NCBI GenBank assembly: GCA_016286995.1
Contig: JAEEVA010000007.1
Coordinates: forward strand, 36,168-100,167
Length of the DNA stretch: 64,000 bases
Direction of reading: 5' to 3'
Source of the DNA: Prevotella sp.
Lineage (GTDB): Bacteria; Bacteroidota; Bacteroidia; Bacteroidales; Bacteroidaceae
Made by a program: the position numbers and the translations under genes. The number at the start of each line of letters is the position of its first letter. Within the stretch, counting starts at the first letter, position 1. The notes below the pieces were generated by a model, which saw only the letters and a list, made by a program, of their open reading frames with translations, was not told where the DNA came from and ran no database searches. This document shows, in pieces, positions 36,038 to 44,179 of the stretch.

Positions 36038-37117
36038 TTAGAAGGCTACTTGCACCTGGGCCTGCAGCCAGTTGTAGTCCTTGCCAAGGTTATCGCCACA
36101 GAAACAACGGGTGTACTGCAGCTGTACGCGACACTTCTTGTAATACCAGTACTGCAAGCCAACGGTGAGATTGGTCTGGTCCCAGCCATCCACCTTCGTA
36201 TTGCGGTCGTAGGTCTCGCCAGAGGCTACGATATCAAGGGCATCGACTACGGGGATGCACACGGTGGCATAGCCGCCACGGCTGTTTACGTCGCCATCCT
36301 TACCACCCAGCCATTCAGCACGGATGCTGGCAGGACGGGCTTCCTTGTACAGTCCTTCTGAGTAGGGGTGAGTCTTGTATTCTGCACCCACAGAGTAACG
36401 GTTGCGCTTGTAATTATCACCAACTTTGATGTCGGGATTCCATGCAGCTGTATTTACGGCATTACCTGTGCCGAGATAACCGGAGCCGACTACACGGAAG
36501 CCGTCGAAGGGACGTACCTCCAGCTTGGCGATGAAGTCTTTCTGATTGTTCAGGTCCCTGCGGTTGATACCCTGACCGCTCATCAGGGCCAGCTCGTAGT
36601 GGAACATGTTGTCCAATAGGTCGCCGAATACCATGAGTCCCTGGTCACGGCCGTAGTTGACACCGTTCAGAGGATCAGGACCCTCGCCGGCCAGATAGAG
36701 TACGGCCTGCGAATAGACGTCGATGAGTTCCAGTTGGGTGGGAGAGAGTGGATTCTCCATGGTATAGGAGTGTTTGAACTGTCCTAAGCGGACGGTGAGC
36801 GCATTGTCCTTGGTGATACGGAAGTCGGTATAGAACTCCTGGACTACGCTGCTGAAGTCGTGCATGAAAAGGAACGACCAGCGGTCGGTAATGCGGGCCT
36901 TGGCCCATAGAAGCGTACGCTTGAGGTTGTACGAGTTAGTCTTTTTGTCGTTGGCATCCTGATACGACCACCCTCCTTGTGCGTAGCCGTTCAGCGTGAT
37001 GCGGCTGGTGAGTTCCTTCATCCAGTCACTATCCTTCTTTTTTTGCCCCATGGCAGCCGTGCTGCTGAACATTGCCAGCAGTAGTGCTGCACTCATTAGA
37101 ATGATTCTTTGTCTCAT
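36038..37117 (-). CDS. Outer-membrane porin, OprO/OprP (phosphate-selective porin) family
   Basis: 359 residues, signal peptide (MRQRIILMSAALLLAMFSST) and a 16-strand barrel pattern. Typical: WMKELTSRITLNGYAQGGWSY, FLFMHDFSSVVQEFYTDFRI and a C-terminal LGKDYNWLQAQVQVAF ending in Phe. It probably provides the outer-membrane path for an anionic substrate used by the operon. Confidence 0.88.
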   Translation of the reverse strand: MRQRIILMSAALLLAMFSSTAAMGQKKKDSDWMKELTSRITLNGYAQGGWSYQDANDKKTNSYNLKRTLLWAKARITDRWSFLFMHDFSSVVQEFYTDFRITKDNALTVRLGQFKHSYTMENPLSPTQLELIDVYSQAVLYLAGEGPDPLNGVNYGRDQGLMVFGDLLDNMFHYELALMSGQGINRRDLNNQKDFIAKLEVRPFDGFRVVGSGYLGTGNAVNTAAWNPDIKVGDNYKRNRYSVGAEYKTHPYSEGLYKEARPASIRAEWLGGKDGDVNSRGGYATVCIPVVDALDIVASGETYDRNTKVDGWDQTNLTVGLQYWYYKKCRVQLQYTRCFCGDNLGKDYNWLQAQVQVAF

Positions 37118-37138
37118 GGTTGTGTTGTTGTGTTGGTG

Positions 37139-38443
37139 TTAATTGTTAGCTTCAAAGATAGTCATGCGTTCGTCGAGTTGGGCGTACTGGTGGTCTTCTA
37201 TGAAAGAGGTACACACGCGCAAACCTTCCTGATGCGAGCCAGTGGTGATAAGGCAAATGGCCGATACACCGTAGTACATCAATTCTCGAGCCAGCTGGCC
37301 ACTGGTCATTCCCTTATAGCCTATGGTAAAATAAAAACCATCGGCAACAGGCTGGTCCAGGTCCTTGTCGTAGACAATATGGAAACCGTGACGTACAAAG
37401 ATTTCCTTCAACTTGTGGGCGCGGTCGCCATACACTTTCACTTCATTGCGGAAATTGTAGGTCCCGTCGCAGGCAGCTTTCAGCATAGCGGCCATGGCGT
37501 ACTGGGCTGAGTGGCTCGTACCCGACGACAAAGCATAGAGCATACGCGTGGAGAATACCAGTCCGAATGGCAGACCCTCGTAACGAGCACTGAGGTCATC
37601 GAAATGACGGTGGAACAGTTTGTCCGAGATGCACGTCACACCAATACGCTCACCGGCATAGCTGAACGCCTTGGAACCTGAGATGAGCAGGATGTAATTG
37701 TCTGTATAATGTGCTACGGTGGGCTGGAAGGGTGCCTCAAAGGGCTTGCTCAGGTCCTGACGGAAGTCCATGGCGAAGTAGGCGAGGTCTTCCATCACGA
37801 TGGTGTCGTACTTCGTTGCCAGTTCACCGATAGTCTTCAACTCCTCTTCGGTCATGCATATCCACGCCGGATTGTTGGGATTTGAATAAACGATGGCACA
37901 GACGTTGCCGACCTTGAGGTAACCCTCCAGTTTGGCACGGAGCTTCTCACCGCGGAAATCATAGACGTCGAAGGTCTCGTATTTTACGCCCTGCACCTGT
38001 AGCTGCATCTTCTGCACGGGGAAGCCCGGGTCGATAAACAGTACGGTATCCTTCGCCTTATTGGCCTGCGAACAGGTGAGGAACGAGGCAAAGGTGCCTT
38101 GCATGGAGCCGCAGACGGGCACGCACCCCTCTGGGGCAATGTCGACATTGATGAATGCCTTGACAAAGCGCGAGGCCTGCTTCTTCAGTTCGGGATAGCC
38201 CTGAATGTCGGGATACGAGTGGGCGATGCCGTCCTGGAGGGACTTCACTTGCGCATCGACACCCACCTGTGCGGCAGGTAGTCCAGGGATACCCATCTCC
38301 ATCTTGATGAACTCAACGCCACTCTCTTTTTCGGCCATGGCAGCTACCTGCTTCACTTCGCGGATAGTGGCCTTGGCAAAGTCCTGAATGCCTAGCTTGG
38401 CAATCAGACCGTCTACAATCTCTTTCTTAATAGGAGTATTCAT
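37139..38443 (-). CDS. PLP-dependent aminotransferase class I/II
   Basis: 434 residues. PLP-binding Lys is in LISGSKAFSYAGERIG (about 233). Also VYSNPNNPAWICMTEEEL (substrate/PLP Asn) and the C-terminal EGLRVCTSFIEDH with the carboxylate-binding Arg. Next to iorAB it is expected to interconvert aryl-pyruvates and aromatic amino acids. 37 bases separate it from iorB, filled by a heptamer element. Confidence 0.9.
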   Translation of the reverse strand: MNTPIKKEIVDGLIAKLGIQDFAKATIREVKQVAAMAEKESGVEFIKMEMGIPGLPAAQVGVDAQVKSLQDGIAHSYPDIQGYPELKKQASRFVKAFINVDIAPEGCVPVCGSMQGTFASFLTCSQANKAKDTVLFIDPGFPVQKMQLQVQGVKYETFDVYDFRGEKLRAKLEGYLKVGNVCAIVYSNPNNPAWICMTEEELKTIGELATKYDTIVMEDLAYFAMDFRQDLSKPFEAPFQPTVAHYTDNYILLISGSKAFSYAGERIGVTCISDKLFHRHFDDLSARYEGLPFGLVFSTRMLYALSSGTSHSAQYAMAAMLKAACDGTYNFRNEVKVYGDRAHKLKEIFVRHGFHIVYDKDLDQPVADGFYFTIGYKGMTSGQLARELMYYGVSAICLITTGSHQEGLRVCTSFIEDHQYAQLDERMTIFEANN

Positions 38444-38451
38444 TGCGGTAG

Positions 38452-38486
38452 CAAATTATTCACTATTCACTATTCACTGATCACTT
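38452..38486 (-). repeat. Five-heptamer element at iorB stop (CAAATTN head class)
   Basis: Plus strand: CAAATTA then TTCACTA, TTCACTA, TTCACTG, ATCACTT, preceded by GCGGTAG. The iorB stop codon (38481-38483) lies inside the last unit. Confidence 0.92.
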
Positions 38487-39053
38487 CTGAGCCTCGCGGC
38501 CAATAGCCAATGCCTTGATATTTGCCTCGACGATGGCTTCGCCCTTGCGTCCAAAGACACGGCGGATGGCATCCTCCAGCTTCTTGTACTCAATACCCAG
38601 CGCCTTTTGGGCAGCACCCAGCAGGATGACGTTGGCTGAACGGGGTACCCCGGCATCCTTCGCCTTCTGCTCAATGTCGAGCATGATGACATGAGGCAAC
38701 TGTGCGAGGTCATTTTTGATGACCTCGATATCAGGATAATTCGGAATATTGACAAACGGCGTGCTTGACGTGATGATCCAGCCGTCCTTTGAGAGGTACG
38801 GTAGGTAGCGCAGGGCTTCCATGGGTTCCATGGAGATGATAACGTCGGCGCCACCCTTGGCAATCAGGTCGCTGGCAATGGGTTCACTCGAGATGCGCAA
38901 GTTCGACTGTACGTCACCGCCACGCTGGCTCATGCCGTGTACTTCAGCCTGCTTGATGTAAAGGTTTTCGTTCATGGCGGCCTCGCCAATGATGGTAGCG
39001 ATAGAAAGGATGCCTTGTCCTCCTACTCCGCAAAGTATGATATCTGTCTTCAT
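38481..39053 (-). CDS. iorB: Indolepyruvate oxidoreductase subunit beta
   Basis: 190 residues, the gamma-type domain of 2-oxoacid:ferredoxin oxidoreductases. N-terminus DIILCGVGGQGILSIATIIG and VHGMSQRGGDVQSNLRIS are diagnostic. With IorA it interconverts aryl-pyruvate plus CoA and arylacetyl-CoA plus CO2 using ferredoxin. The C-terminus ends AQK followed by a stop inside a heptamer element, exactly as in iorA. Confidence 0.95.
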   Translation of the reverse strand: MKTDIILCGVGGQGILSIATIIGEAAMNENLYIKQAEVHGMSQRGGDVQSNLRISSEPIASDLIAKGGADVIISMEPMEALRYLPYLSKDGWIITSSTPFVNIPNYPDIEVIKNDLAQLPHVIMLDIEQKAKDAGVPRSANVILLGAAQKALGIEYKKLEDAIRRVFGRKGEAIVEANIKALAIGREAQK

Positions 39054-39094
39054 ATTCTTTGACTTTGAACTTTATGATAATATGAGAGCGGAAG

Positions 39095-39129
39095 CAAATT
39101 TTTCACTTTTCACTCTTCACTTTTCACTT
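39095..39129 (-). repeat. Five-heptamer element at iorA stop (CAAATTN head class)
   Basis: Plus strand: CAAATTT then TTCACTT, TTCACTC, TTCACTT, TTCACTT, preceded by GCGGAAG. The iorA stop codon (39124-39126) lies inside the last unit. Confidence 0.92.
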
Positions 39130-40749
39130 CTGAGCCTTCTTCTGTTTCAAATGACGCTGAAGGGTCTGCATGCACTCACGGCGCGGAATGATAACGCTGG
39201 TGCCGTGGTAATTAATCTCGTCACGGATAGTCTGTGTAATCTCAGGCATGTTCTTGGGCAGGGGAACCACCACTTTCAGGTGTTCGTCGCTTAGGCCCAG
39301 TCCGCGGCAGATGGCTTCAAACTTATTGGTACCTGCCGAGTCCTGTCCACCGGTCATACCCGTCGTCAGGTTGTCGGAGATAATAACGGTGATGTCGGCA
39401 TTCTCGTTGATGGCATCCAGCAGGCCTGTCATGCCTGAATGGGTAAACGTGGAGTCACCGATGATAGCTACTGCGGGCCATTGACCAGCGTCGGCAGCAC
39501 CCTTGGCCATGGTGATTGATGCACCCATGTCGACGCACGAATGGATAGCACGGAAAGGAGGCAGGAAACCTAAGGTATAACAGCCGATATCGCCGAATAC
39601 GCGTGGATTGTCGTACTCCTTCAGCACCTCGTTGAGGGCAGCATAGACGTCGCGATGACCACAGCCCTGACAGAGTGCAGGGGGACGTGGCACGACGTCT
39701 TCGCATGGGGCGAAGCCGTCATTAATTGATAATTGATAATTGATAATTGATAATTGGGCTAACGCCTTCTTTACATGGTCGGGGTTCAGCTCGCCTGTAC
39801 GTGGCAGCGTGCCGTCAAGTTTGCCGTGAATGTTTTTCAGGTCGGCCACACCACGAACCATGTCCTCGATGAAGGGCTGTCCCTCCTCGACGATAAGCAC
39901 CTGCTGGCACTCGTCCATGAGGCGGCGCACCAGTTTCTTCGGCAACGGATACTGTGAAATCTTCAGGATGGGGAAGGGACTTCCGCCAGGGAAGCACTCG
40001 TTGACATAGTTGAAGCCGATGCCGCTGGCCAAGATACCCAACGACTTGTCGTGACCTTCTATATATATATTATAGGTGGAGTTGGCTGCGTCTTCCTCTA
40101 ATTGTGCCTGCTGAGCCGTCACCACATCGTTGCGACGACGGGCATTGGCGGGTAGCAGTACCCAGTTGGCAGCTACGGCATCGTAGTTCAGCTCGTTCTG
40201 CTGACGTGGCTCGTCAGCACATTCTACCACGGCACGGCTGTGGGCCATGCGGGTGGTGACACGCATCAGTACGGGTAGCTTGATGCTCTCGCTATAGGCA
40301 AAGGCCACGGCCATCATGTCGTATGCCTCCTGCTGATTGGAGGGCTCGAAGGTTGGTATCATGGCAAACTTGCCATAGAAGCGCGAATCCTGTTCGTCCT
40401 GTGAGGAGTGCATTGAGGGGTCGTCGGCCACGAGTACGATGACACCGCCGTTGACGCCCGTCATGCCACTGTTTACAAACGGGTCGGCACAGACATTCAG
40501 TCCGACGTGTTTCATACATACCAAGGCACGCTTCCCCATGAACGACATACCTAAGGCAGCCTCCATAGCCGTTTTCTCGTTGGTGCTCCACCGACTGTGG
40601 ATGCCACGCTCCTTGGCCAGTATATTACCTTGAATAAACTCCGTGATTTCCGTCGACGGCGTGCCAGGATAGGCATACACGCCAGACAGTCCGGCATGGA
40701 TGGCTCCCAGTGCTATGGCCTCGTCGCCCAATAACAGTTTTTTTGTCAT
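39124..40749 (-). CDS. iorA: Indolepyruvate ferredoxin oxidoreductase subunit alpha
   Basis: 541 residues from the ATG at 40749; the earlier in-frame ATG at 40791 lies within the promoter (TACTTTTG, 40796-40789). N-terminal pyrimidine domain (LLLGDEAIALGAIHAGLSG, YPGTPSTEI) and a TPP domain (GDIGCYTLGF, IIGDSTFTHSGMTGLLDAI). The C-terminal 2[4Fe-4S] ferredoxin domain of archaeal IorA is missing; the protein stops at CMQTLQRHLKQKKAQK, so an external ferredoxin is needed. A heptamer element (39724-39758) encodes AQLSIINYQLSIND between the two halves. Confidence 0.95.
   Translation of the reverse strand: MTKKLLLGDEAIALGAIHAGLSGVYAYPGTPSTEITEFIQGNILAKERGIHSRWSTNEKTAMEAALGMSFMGKRALVCMKHVGLNVCADPFVNSGMTGVNGGVIVLVADDPSMHSSQDEQDSRFYGKFAMIPTFEPSNQQEAYDMMAVAFAYSESIKLPVLMRVTTRMAHSRAVVECADEPRQQNELNYDAVAANWVLLPANARRRNDVVTAQQAQLEEDAANSTYNIYIEGHDKSLGILASGIGFNYVNECFPGGSPFPILKISQYPLPKKLVRRLMDECQQVLIVEEGQPFIEDMVRGVADLKNIHGKLDGTLPRTGELNPDHVKKALAQLSIINYQLSINDGFAPCEDVVPRPPALCQGCGHRDVYAALNEVLKEYDNPRVFGDIGCYTLGFLPPFRAIHSCVDMGASITMAKGAADAGQWPAVAIIGDSTFTHSGMTGLLDAINENADITVIISDNLTTGMTGGQDSAGTNKFEAICRGLGLSDEHLKVVVPLPKNMPEITQTIRDEINYHGTSVIIPRRECMQTLQRHLKQKKAQK
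39724..39758 (-). repeat. Five-heptamer element inside iorA
   Basis: Four AATTGAT units and one AATTGGG on the plus strand, in frame in the interdomain linker. The gene reads the stop-free strand. Confidence 0.92.
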
Positions 40750-40788
40750 ATATTGTCTTTTTGTTAGTATTTTAACCCTATTGGCTTG

Positions 40789-40796
40789 CAAAAGTA
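40789..40796 (-). promoter_or_regulatory. -7 box of the ior/paaK operon
   Basis: TACTTTTG on the minus strand, 39 bases before the iorA ATG. Divergent to the pyrE promoter at 40860. Confidence 0.6.
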
Positions 40797-40859
40797 CACT
40801 TTTTTATCCAATTAGACAAATGAAAGGCGATAAAATTTGGCTTTTTGGTGACTTCTTTG

Positions 40860-40867
40860 TACCTTTG
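40860..40867 (+). promoter_or_regulatory. -7 box of pyrE promoter
   Basis: TACCTTTG, 32 bases before the pyrE ATG at 40900. Confidence 0.6.
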
Positions 40868-40899
40868 TGCCCTGAAAAGTGTATAAATATCGAAAAAGA

Positions 40900-41532
40900 A
40901 TGGATACAATCAAACATCTTTTTGCACAAAAGCTGATGGACATCAAGGCCATCAAGTTGCAACCGAACGACCCCTTTACGTGGGCCAGCGGATGGAAATC
41001 GCCCATCTATACCGACAACCGTAAGACATTGGGCTTCCCTGATGTGCGTTCGTTTGTGAAGTTGGAACTCTGTCACGCCATTCAGGAGCACTTCCCTGAA
41101 GCTGAGGCTGTGGCTGGTGTGGCAACGGGAGCTATTGCACAAGGAGCCTTGGTGGCCGACGAGTTGGGACTGCCTTATGCCTATGTTCGTCCGAAGCCGA
41201 AGGATCATGGCATGGGCAATCAGGTGGAAGGTGAACTCTCCAAGGGTGCCAAGGTCATCGTCGTCGAGGACCTCATCTCTACTGGCGGCTCGTCGTTGAA
41301 GGCCGTCGCTGCTCTGCGTGAATACGGTGTGGAGGTTATTGGCATGGTGGCTTCGTTCACCTATGGCTTCCCCGTGGCTGAAGAGGCTTTCCGCGAGGCT
41401 GGCGTGAAGCTGATTACCCTGAGCGACTACAATGCCGTGCTAGAGCAGGCCGCTAATACGGGCTACATCAAGCCCGAAGACCTCGAGGTCTTGAAAGAGT
41501 GGCGCAAAAATCCCAGCATTTGGGGAATTTAA
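40900..41532 (+). CDS. pyrE: Orotate phosphoribosyltransferase
   Basis: 210 residues from the ATG at 40900, the usual PyrE length; a longer in-frame start at 40879 has no support. Catalyses orotate plus PRPP to OMP. PRPP motif VIVVEDLISTGGSSLKAVAA (about 121-140), the catalytic loop RPKPKDHGMGNQVEG and the N-terminal PFTWASGWKSPIYTDNR. First gene of a likely operon with the SRPBCC gene and argH. Confidence 0.97.
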   Translation: MDTIKHLFAQKLMDIKAIKLQPNDPFTWASGWKSPIYTDNRKTLGFPDVRSFVKLELCHAIQEHFPEAEAVAGVATGAIAQGALVADELGLPYAYVRPKPKDHGMGNQVEGELSKGAKVIVVEDLISTGGSSLKAVAALREYGVEVIGMVASFTYGFPVAEEAFREAGVKLITLSDYNAVLEQAANTGYIKPEDLEVLKEWRKNPSIWGI

Positions 41533-41536
41533 TTAT

Positions 41537-41607
41537 TTTAGCAAGGACTACAGGACTTAATGACTATTCCCCACAATAAAACAGTCTTGTAGTCCTGTAG
41601 TCCCTGC
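41537..41607. repeat. Palindromic intergenic element, copy A
   Basis: Inverted arms 41541-41557 and 41591-41607 (16 of 17 match; GCAAGGACTACAGGACT). The first 29 bases (41537-41565) are identical to 42043-42071. It begins just after the pyrE stop. Confidence 0.9.
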
Positions 41608-41626
41608 AAAAAAAGAATAAGGAAAT

Positions 41627-42040
41627 ATGACGAAGTTTGAAAGTAGCGTTAAGCAGATAGCCTATCCCGTAGAGGATGTCTATCGTAATATCAGTGACCT
41701 CAGCAATCTGGAGCGTGTTCGCGACCGTGTTCCTGAGGACAAGTTGCAGGACTTCCAGTTCGACCACGACAGCGTGCAGGTCAATGTGGCTCCCGTGGGG
41801 CTGTTGAAGTTGCGTATCGTGGAGCGTGAGGAGAACAAGTGTGTGAAATTCGAGACTGAGCAGTCGCCGCTGCCCTTCAACCTGTGGATTCAGGTGCTAC
41901 CCGTGACAGCTACTGAGAGCAAGATGCGTGTTACCGTCAAGGCCGATATCCCCTTCATGTTGAAGGGTATGGTCGCCGGTCCCCTGCAGGATGGTGTTGA
42001 GAAAATCGCTGACGCTCTCTCGCAGATTCCGTACGTATAA
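41627..42040 (+). CDS. SRPBCC (START-like) family protein
   Basis: 137 residues, cytosolic, helix-grip fold with a hydrophobic cavity. N-terminus FESSVKQIAYPVEDVYRNIS, then DLSNLERVRDRVPEDKL and a C-terminal helix MVAGPLQDGVEKIADALSQI are typical of Bacteroidota polyketide-cyclase-like proteins. Function unknown. Sits between pyrE and argH, bracketed by two copies of a palindromic element. Confidence 0.8.
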   Translation: MTKFESSVKQIAYPVEDVYRNISDLSNLERVRDRVPEDKLQDFQFDHDSVQVNVAPVGLLKLRIVEREENKCVKFETEQSPLPFNLWIQVLPVTATESKMRVTVKADIPFMLKGMVAGPLQDGVEKIADALSQIPYV

Positions 42041-42042
42041 TA

Positions 42043-42123
42043 TTTAGCAAGGACTACAGGACTTAATGACTTTCTTAACATTATAAAAAACAAAAAAAGT
42101 CCTGTCAGTCCTGTAGTCCTTGC
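42043..42123. repeat. Palindromic intergenic element, copy B
   Basis: Arms 42047-42063 and 42107-42123 are perfect 17-base inverted repeats. The left 29 bases equal copy A. It begins just after the SRPBCC stop codon. Confidence 0.92.
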
Positions 42124-42137
42124 AAAAGATAAAAGAT

Positions 42138-43478
42138 ATGGCAAACAAACTTTGGGAGAAGAACTTCGAGGTGAATGCTGAGATTGAACGCTTCACCGTG
42201 GGTCGTGACCGCGAGATGGACCTCTATCTGGCCAAATACGACGTGCTGGGGTCTATGGCCCATATCACCATGCTGGAGTCAATTGGCTTGATAGGTCATG
42301 ATGAATTGCCCCAGCTCTTGGCTGAGTTGAAAAACATCTATGCCATCTGTGAACGTGGTGAGTTCGTCATTGAAGACGGCGTCGAAGACGTCCATTCGCA
42401 GGTGGAGCTGATGCTGACGCGCAAGCTCGGTGATATGGGCAAGAAGATTCACTCGGGGCGTTCGCGTAACGATCAGGTGCTGGTGGACCTGAAGCTGTTC
42501 ACCCGTCACGAACTGATGGCGGTGGCCGAGAGCGTCAAGGTGCTGTTTGACGAACTCATCCAGAAGAGTGAGCAGTATAAAGGCGTGCTGATGCCGGGCT
42601 ATACACACCTGCAGGTGGCTATGCCCTCGAGCTTTGGCCTCTGGTTCGGCGCGTATGCTGAGAGTCTGACGGACGATATGCTGTTCCTGCAGGCCGCCTA
42701 TAAGATGACCAACCGCAATCCTTTAGGCTCTGCAGCAGGCTACGGCAGTTCGTTCCCCCTGAACCGTCAGATGACTACTGACTTGTTAGGTTTCGATACG
42801 ATGGACTTCAATGTGGTGTATGCCCAGATGGGGCGAGGAAAAACAGAGCGTAATGTTGGTTTTGCACTCGCCACCATCGCTGGCACGCTGGCAAAGATGG
42901 CTTTTGACGCTTGCCTGTTCAACTCGCAGAACTTCTCGTTTGTGAAGTTGCCCAAGGAGTGTACGACGGGTTCGAGCATCATGCCGCATAAGAAAAATCC
43001 CGATGTCTTCGAGCTGATTCGCGCGAAGTGCAACAAACTGCAGGCTCTGCCCCAGCAGGTGACGCTCATCATGAACAACCTGCCCGTGGGCTATTTCCGC
43101 GATCTGCAGATTATCAAGGAAATCTTCCTGCCTGCCTTCGACGAGCTGAAGGACTGTCTCCAGATGGCCGCCTATATTATTAATAAAATAGAGGTACGCG
43201 CGGACATCCTCGACAATCCCATGTATGACCCCATGTTTAGCGTGGAGGAGGTGAACCGCCTCGCATCCGACGGTATGCCTTTCCGCGACGCCTACAAGAA
43301 GGTCGGCCTCGATATCGAAGCCGGCACCTTCCGTCCTAACAAGCATATCCATCACACCCACGAGGGTTCCATCGGCAACCTGTGCAACGACCGTATCAAT
43401 GCCCTGATGGCCAATGTGCTCGAAGGTTTCGCCTTCGAGCGAGTCCGCCATGCAGAAGAGAAACTTTTAAGTGAATAA
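42138..43478 (+). CDS. argH: Argininosuccinate lyase
   Basis: 446 residues from the ATG at 42138. Splits argininosuccinate to arginine and fumarate. Fumarase/ASL signature GSSIMPHKKNPD (about 280-291), plus HSGRSRNDQVLVDLKLF and GYTHLQVAMPSSFG. The C-terminus is intact (FAFERVRHAEEKLLSE). Shares one base with the next gene (TAATG). Confidence 0.97.
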   Translation: MANKLWEKNFEVNAEIERFTVGRDREMDLYLAKYDVLGSMAHITMLESIGLIGHDELPQLLAELKNIYAICERGEFVIEDGVEDVHSQVELMLTRKLGDMGKKIHSGRSRNDQVLVDLKLFTRHELMAVAESVKVLFDELIQKSEQYKGVLMPGYTHLQVAMPSSFGLWFGAYAESLTDDMLFLQAAYKMTNRNPLGSAAGYGSSFPLNRQMTTDLLGFDTMDFNVVYAQMGRGKTERNVGFALATIAGTLAKMAFDACLFNSQNFSFVKLPKECTTGSSIMPHKKNPDVFELIRAKCNKLQALPQQVTLIMNNLPVGYFRDLQIIKEIFLPAFDELKDCLQMAAYIINKIEVRADILDNPMYDPMFSVEEVNRLASDGMPFRDAYKKVGLDIEAGTFRPNKHIHHTHEGSIGNLCNDRINALMANVLEGFAFERVRHAEEKLLSE

Positions 43479-44104
43479 TGTCAATGAATATTTCTGGAAA
43501 GATGCGTCATGGATTGCTGCTGTGCGTAGCATTCTTCACTCTTCACTCTTCACTCTTCACTCTCACATCCTGCCAGGCTGACAGCGAGTACAGCACGTGG
43601 CCGTGTCGTTTTGCCTACAATAATAGCGTCTATCTCGACCCCACATTAGCATCAGCTATGACTGCTGACTCTCGCGGCACGTTCTGTAAGATTTCGGAGT
43701 CTGTTTGGGGTGGGGTGAAGTATCTGGACTTTCAGAGTAACCAGGGACAGACTTCCCAGCAGACGGAAACGGCTATGGAGGAGCAGGCTAACTATATCAT
43801 AGGTTTGAACAACGGCATCATTGTTGGTTTCCAAGTGATGAACACAACGCCTAACGGAGGTTTTATCGCCTACGACGTTCAATGTCCTAACTGCGTGCGT
43901 AGCGAGAACAACACCATTAGTCCCAACTATCCCGTCAGCATGGCTTCTACGGGTATTGCCACTTGTAAGAAATGCGGCAAGAAGTACGACCTCAACAATG
44001 GCGGTATCATTCAGAACGGCGAAGATGGCGATGTGGGCCTCCAGAAATATTTGGCCAGTACCACCGGCCCCTATGGCTACATCTCTGTCGGTACTAAGAG
44101 GTGA
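43478..44104 (+). CDS. Lipoprotein with Rieske-like cysteine pairs
   Basis: 208 residues. Lipobox FTLTSC gives a mature N-terminal Cys near residue 32. The hydrophobic core of the signal peptide (AFFTLHSSLFTLHSSLFTL-type) is encoded by a five-heptamer element. The mature domain has CPNC and CKKCGKKYD in the spacing of a Rieske fold, but with Cys where the two His ligands would be expected, so it could bind a metal differently or be structural. Start codons at 43478, 43484 or 43502 are all possible. Follows argH by overlap. Confidence 0.7.
   Translation: MSMNISGKMRHGLLLCVAFFTLHSSLFTLTSCQADSEYSTWPCRFAYNNSVYLDPTLASAMTADSRGTFCKISESVWGGVKYLDFQSNQGQTSQQTETAMEEQANYIIGLNNGIIVGFQVMNTTPNGGFIAYDVQCPNCVRSENNTISPNYPVSMASTGIATCKKCGKKYDLNNGGIIQNGEDGDVGLQKYLASTTGPYGYISVGTKR
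43528..43562 (+). repeat. Five-heptamer element encoding a signal-peptide core
   Basis: AGCATTC followed by four TTCACTC units, same one-plus-four layout as the CAAATTN class. It is translated in frame as the h-region before the lipobox. Confidence 0.9.
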
Positions 44105-44176
44105 GTGCTAAGAGCTATGAGCTAAGAAGTGTGTGCTAAGAGCTAAGAGCTATGAGCTAAGAGCTAAGAAGTAAGA
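44100..44176 (+). repeat. Double heptamer array between lipoprotein and ksgA
   Basis: Eleven phased 7-bp units, mostly GCTAAGA or GCTATGA, run from the lipoprotein stop to just before the ksgA start. Nearly every unit contains TAA or TGA on the sense strand. Confidence 0.9.
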
Positions 44177-44179
44177 TGT

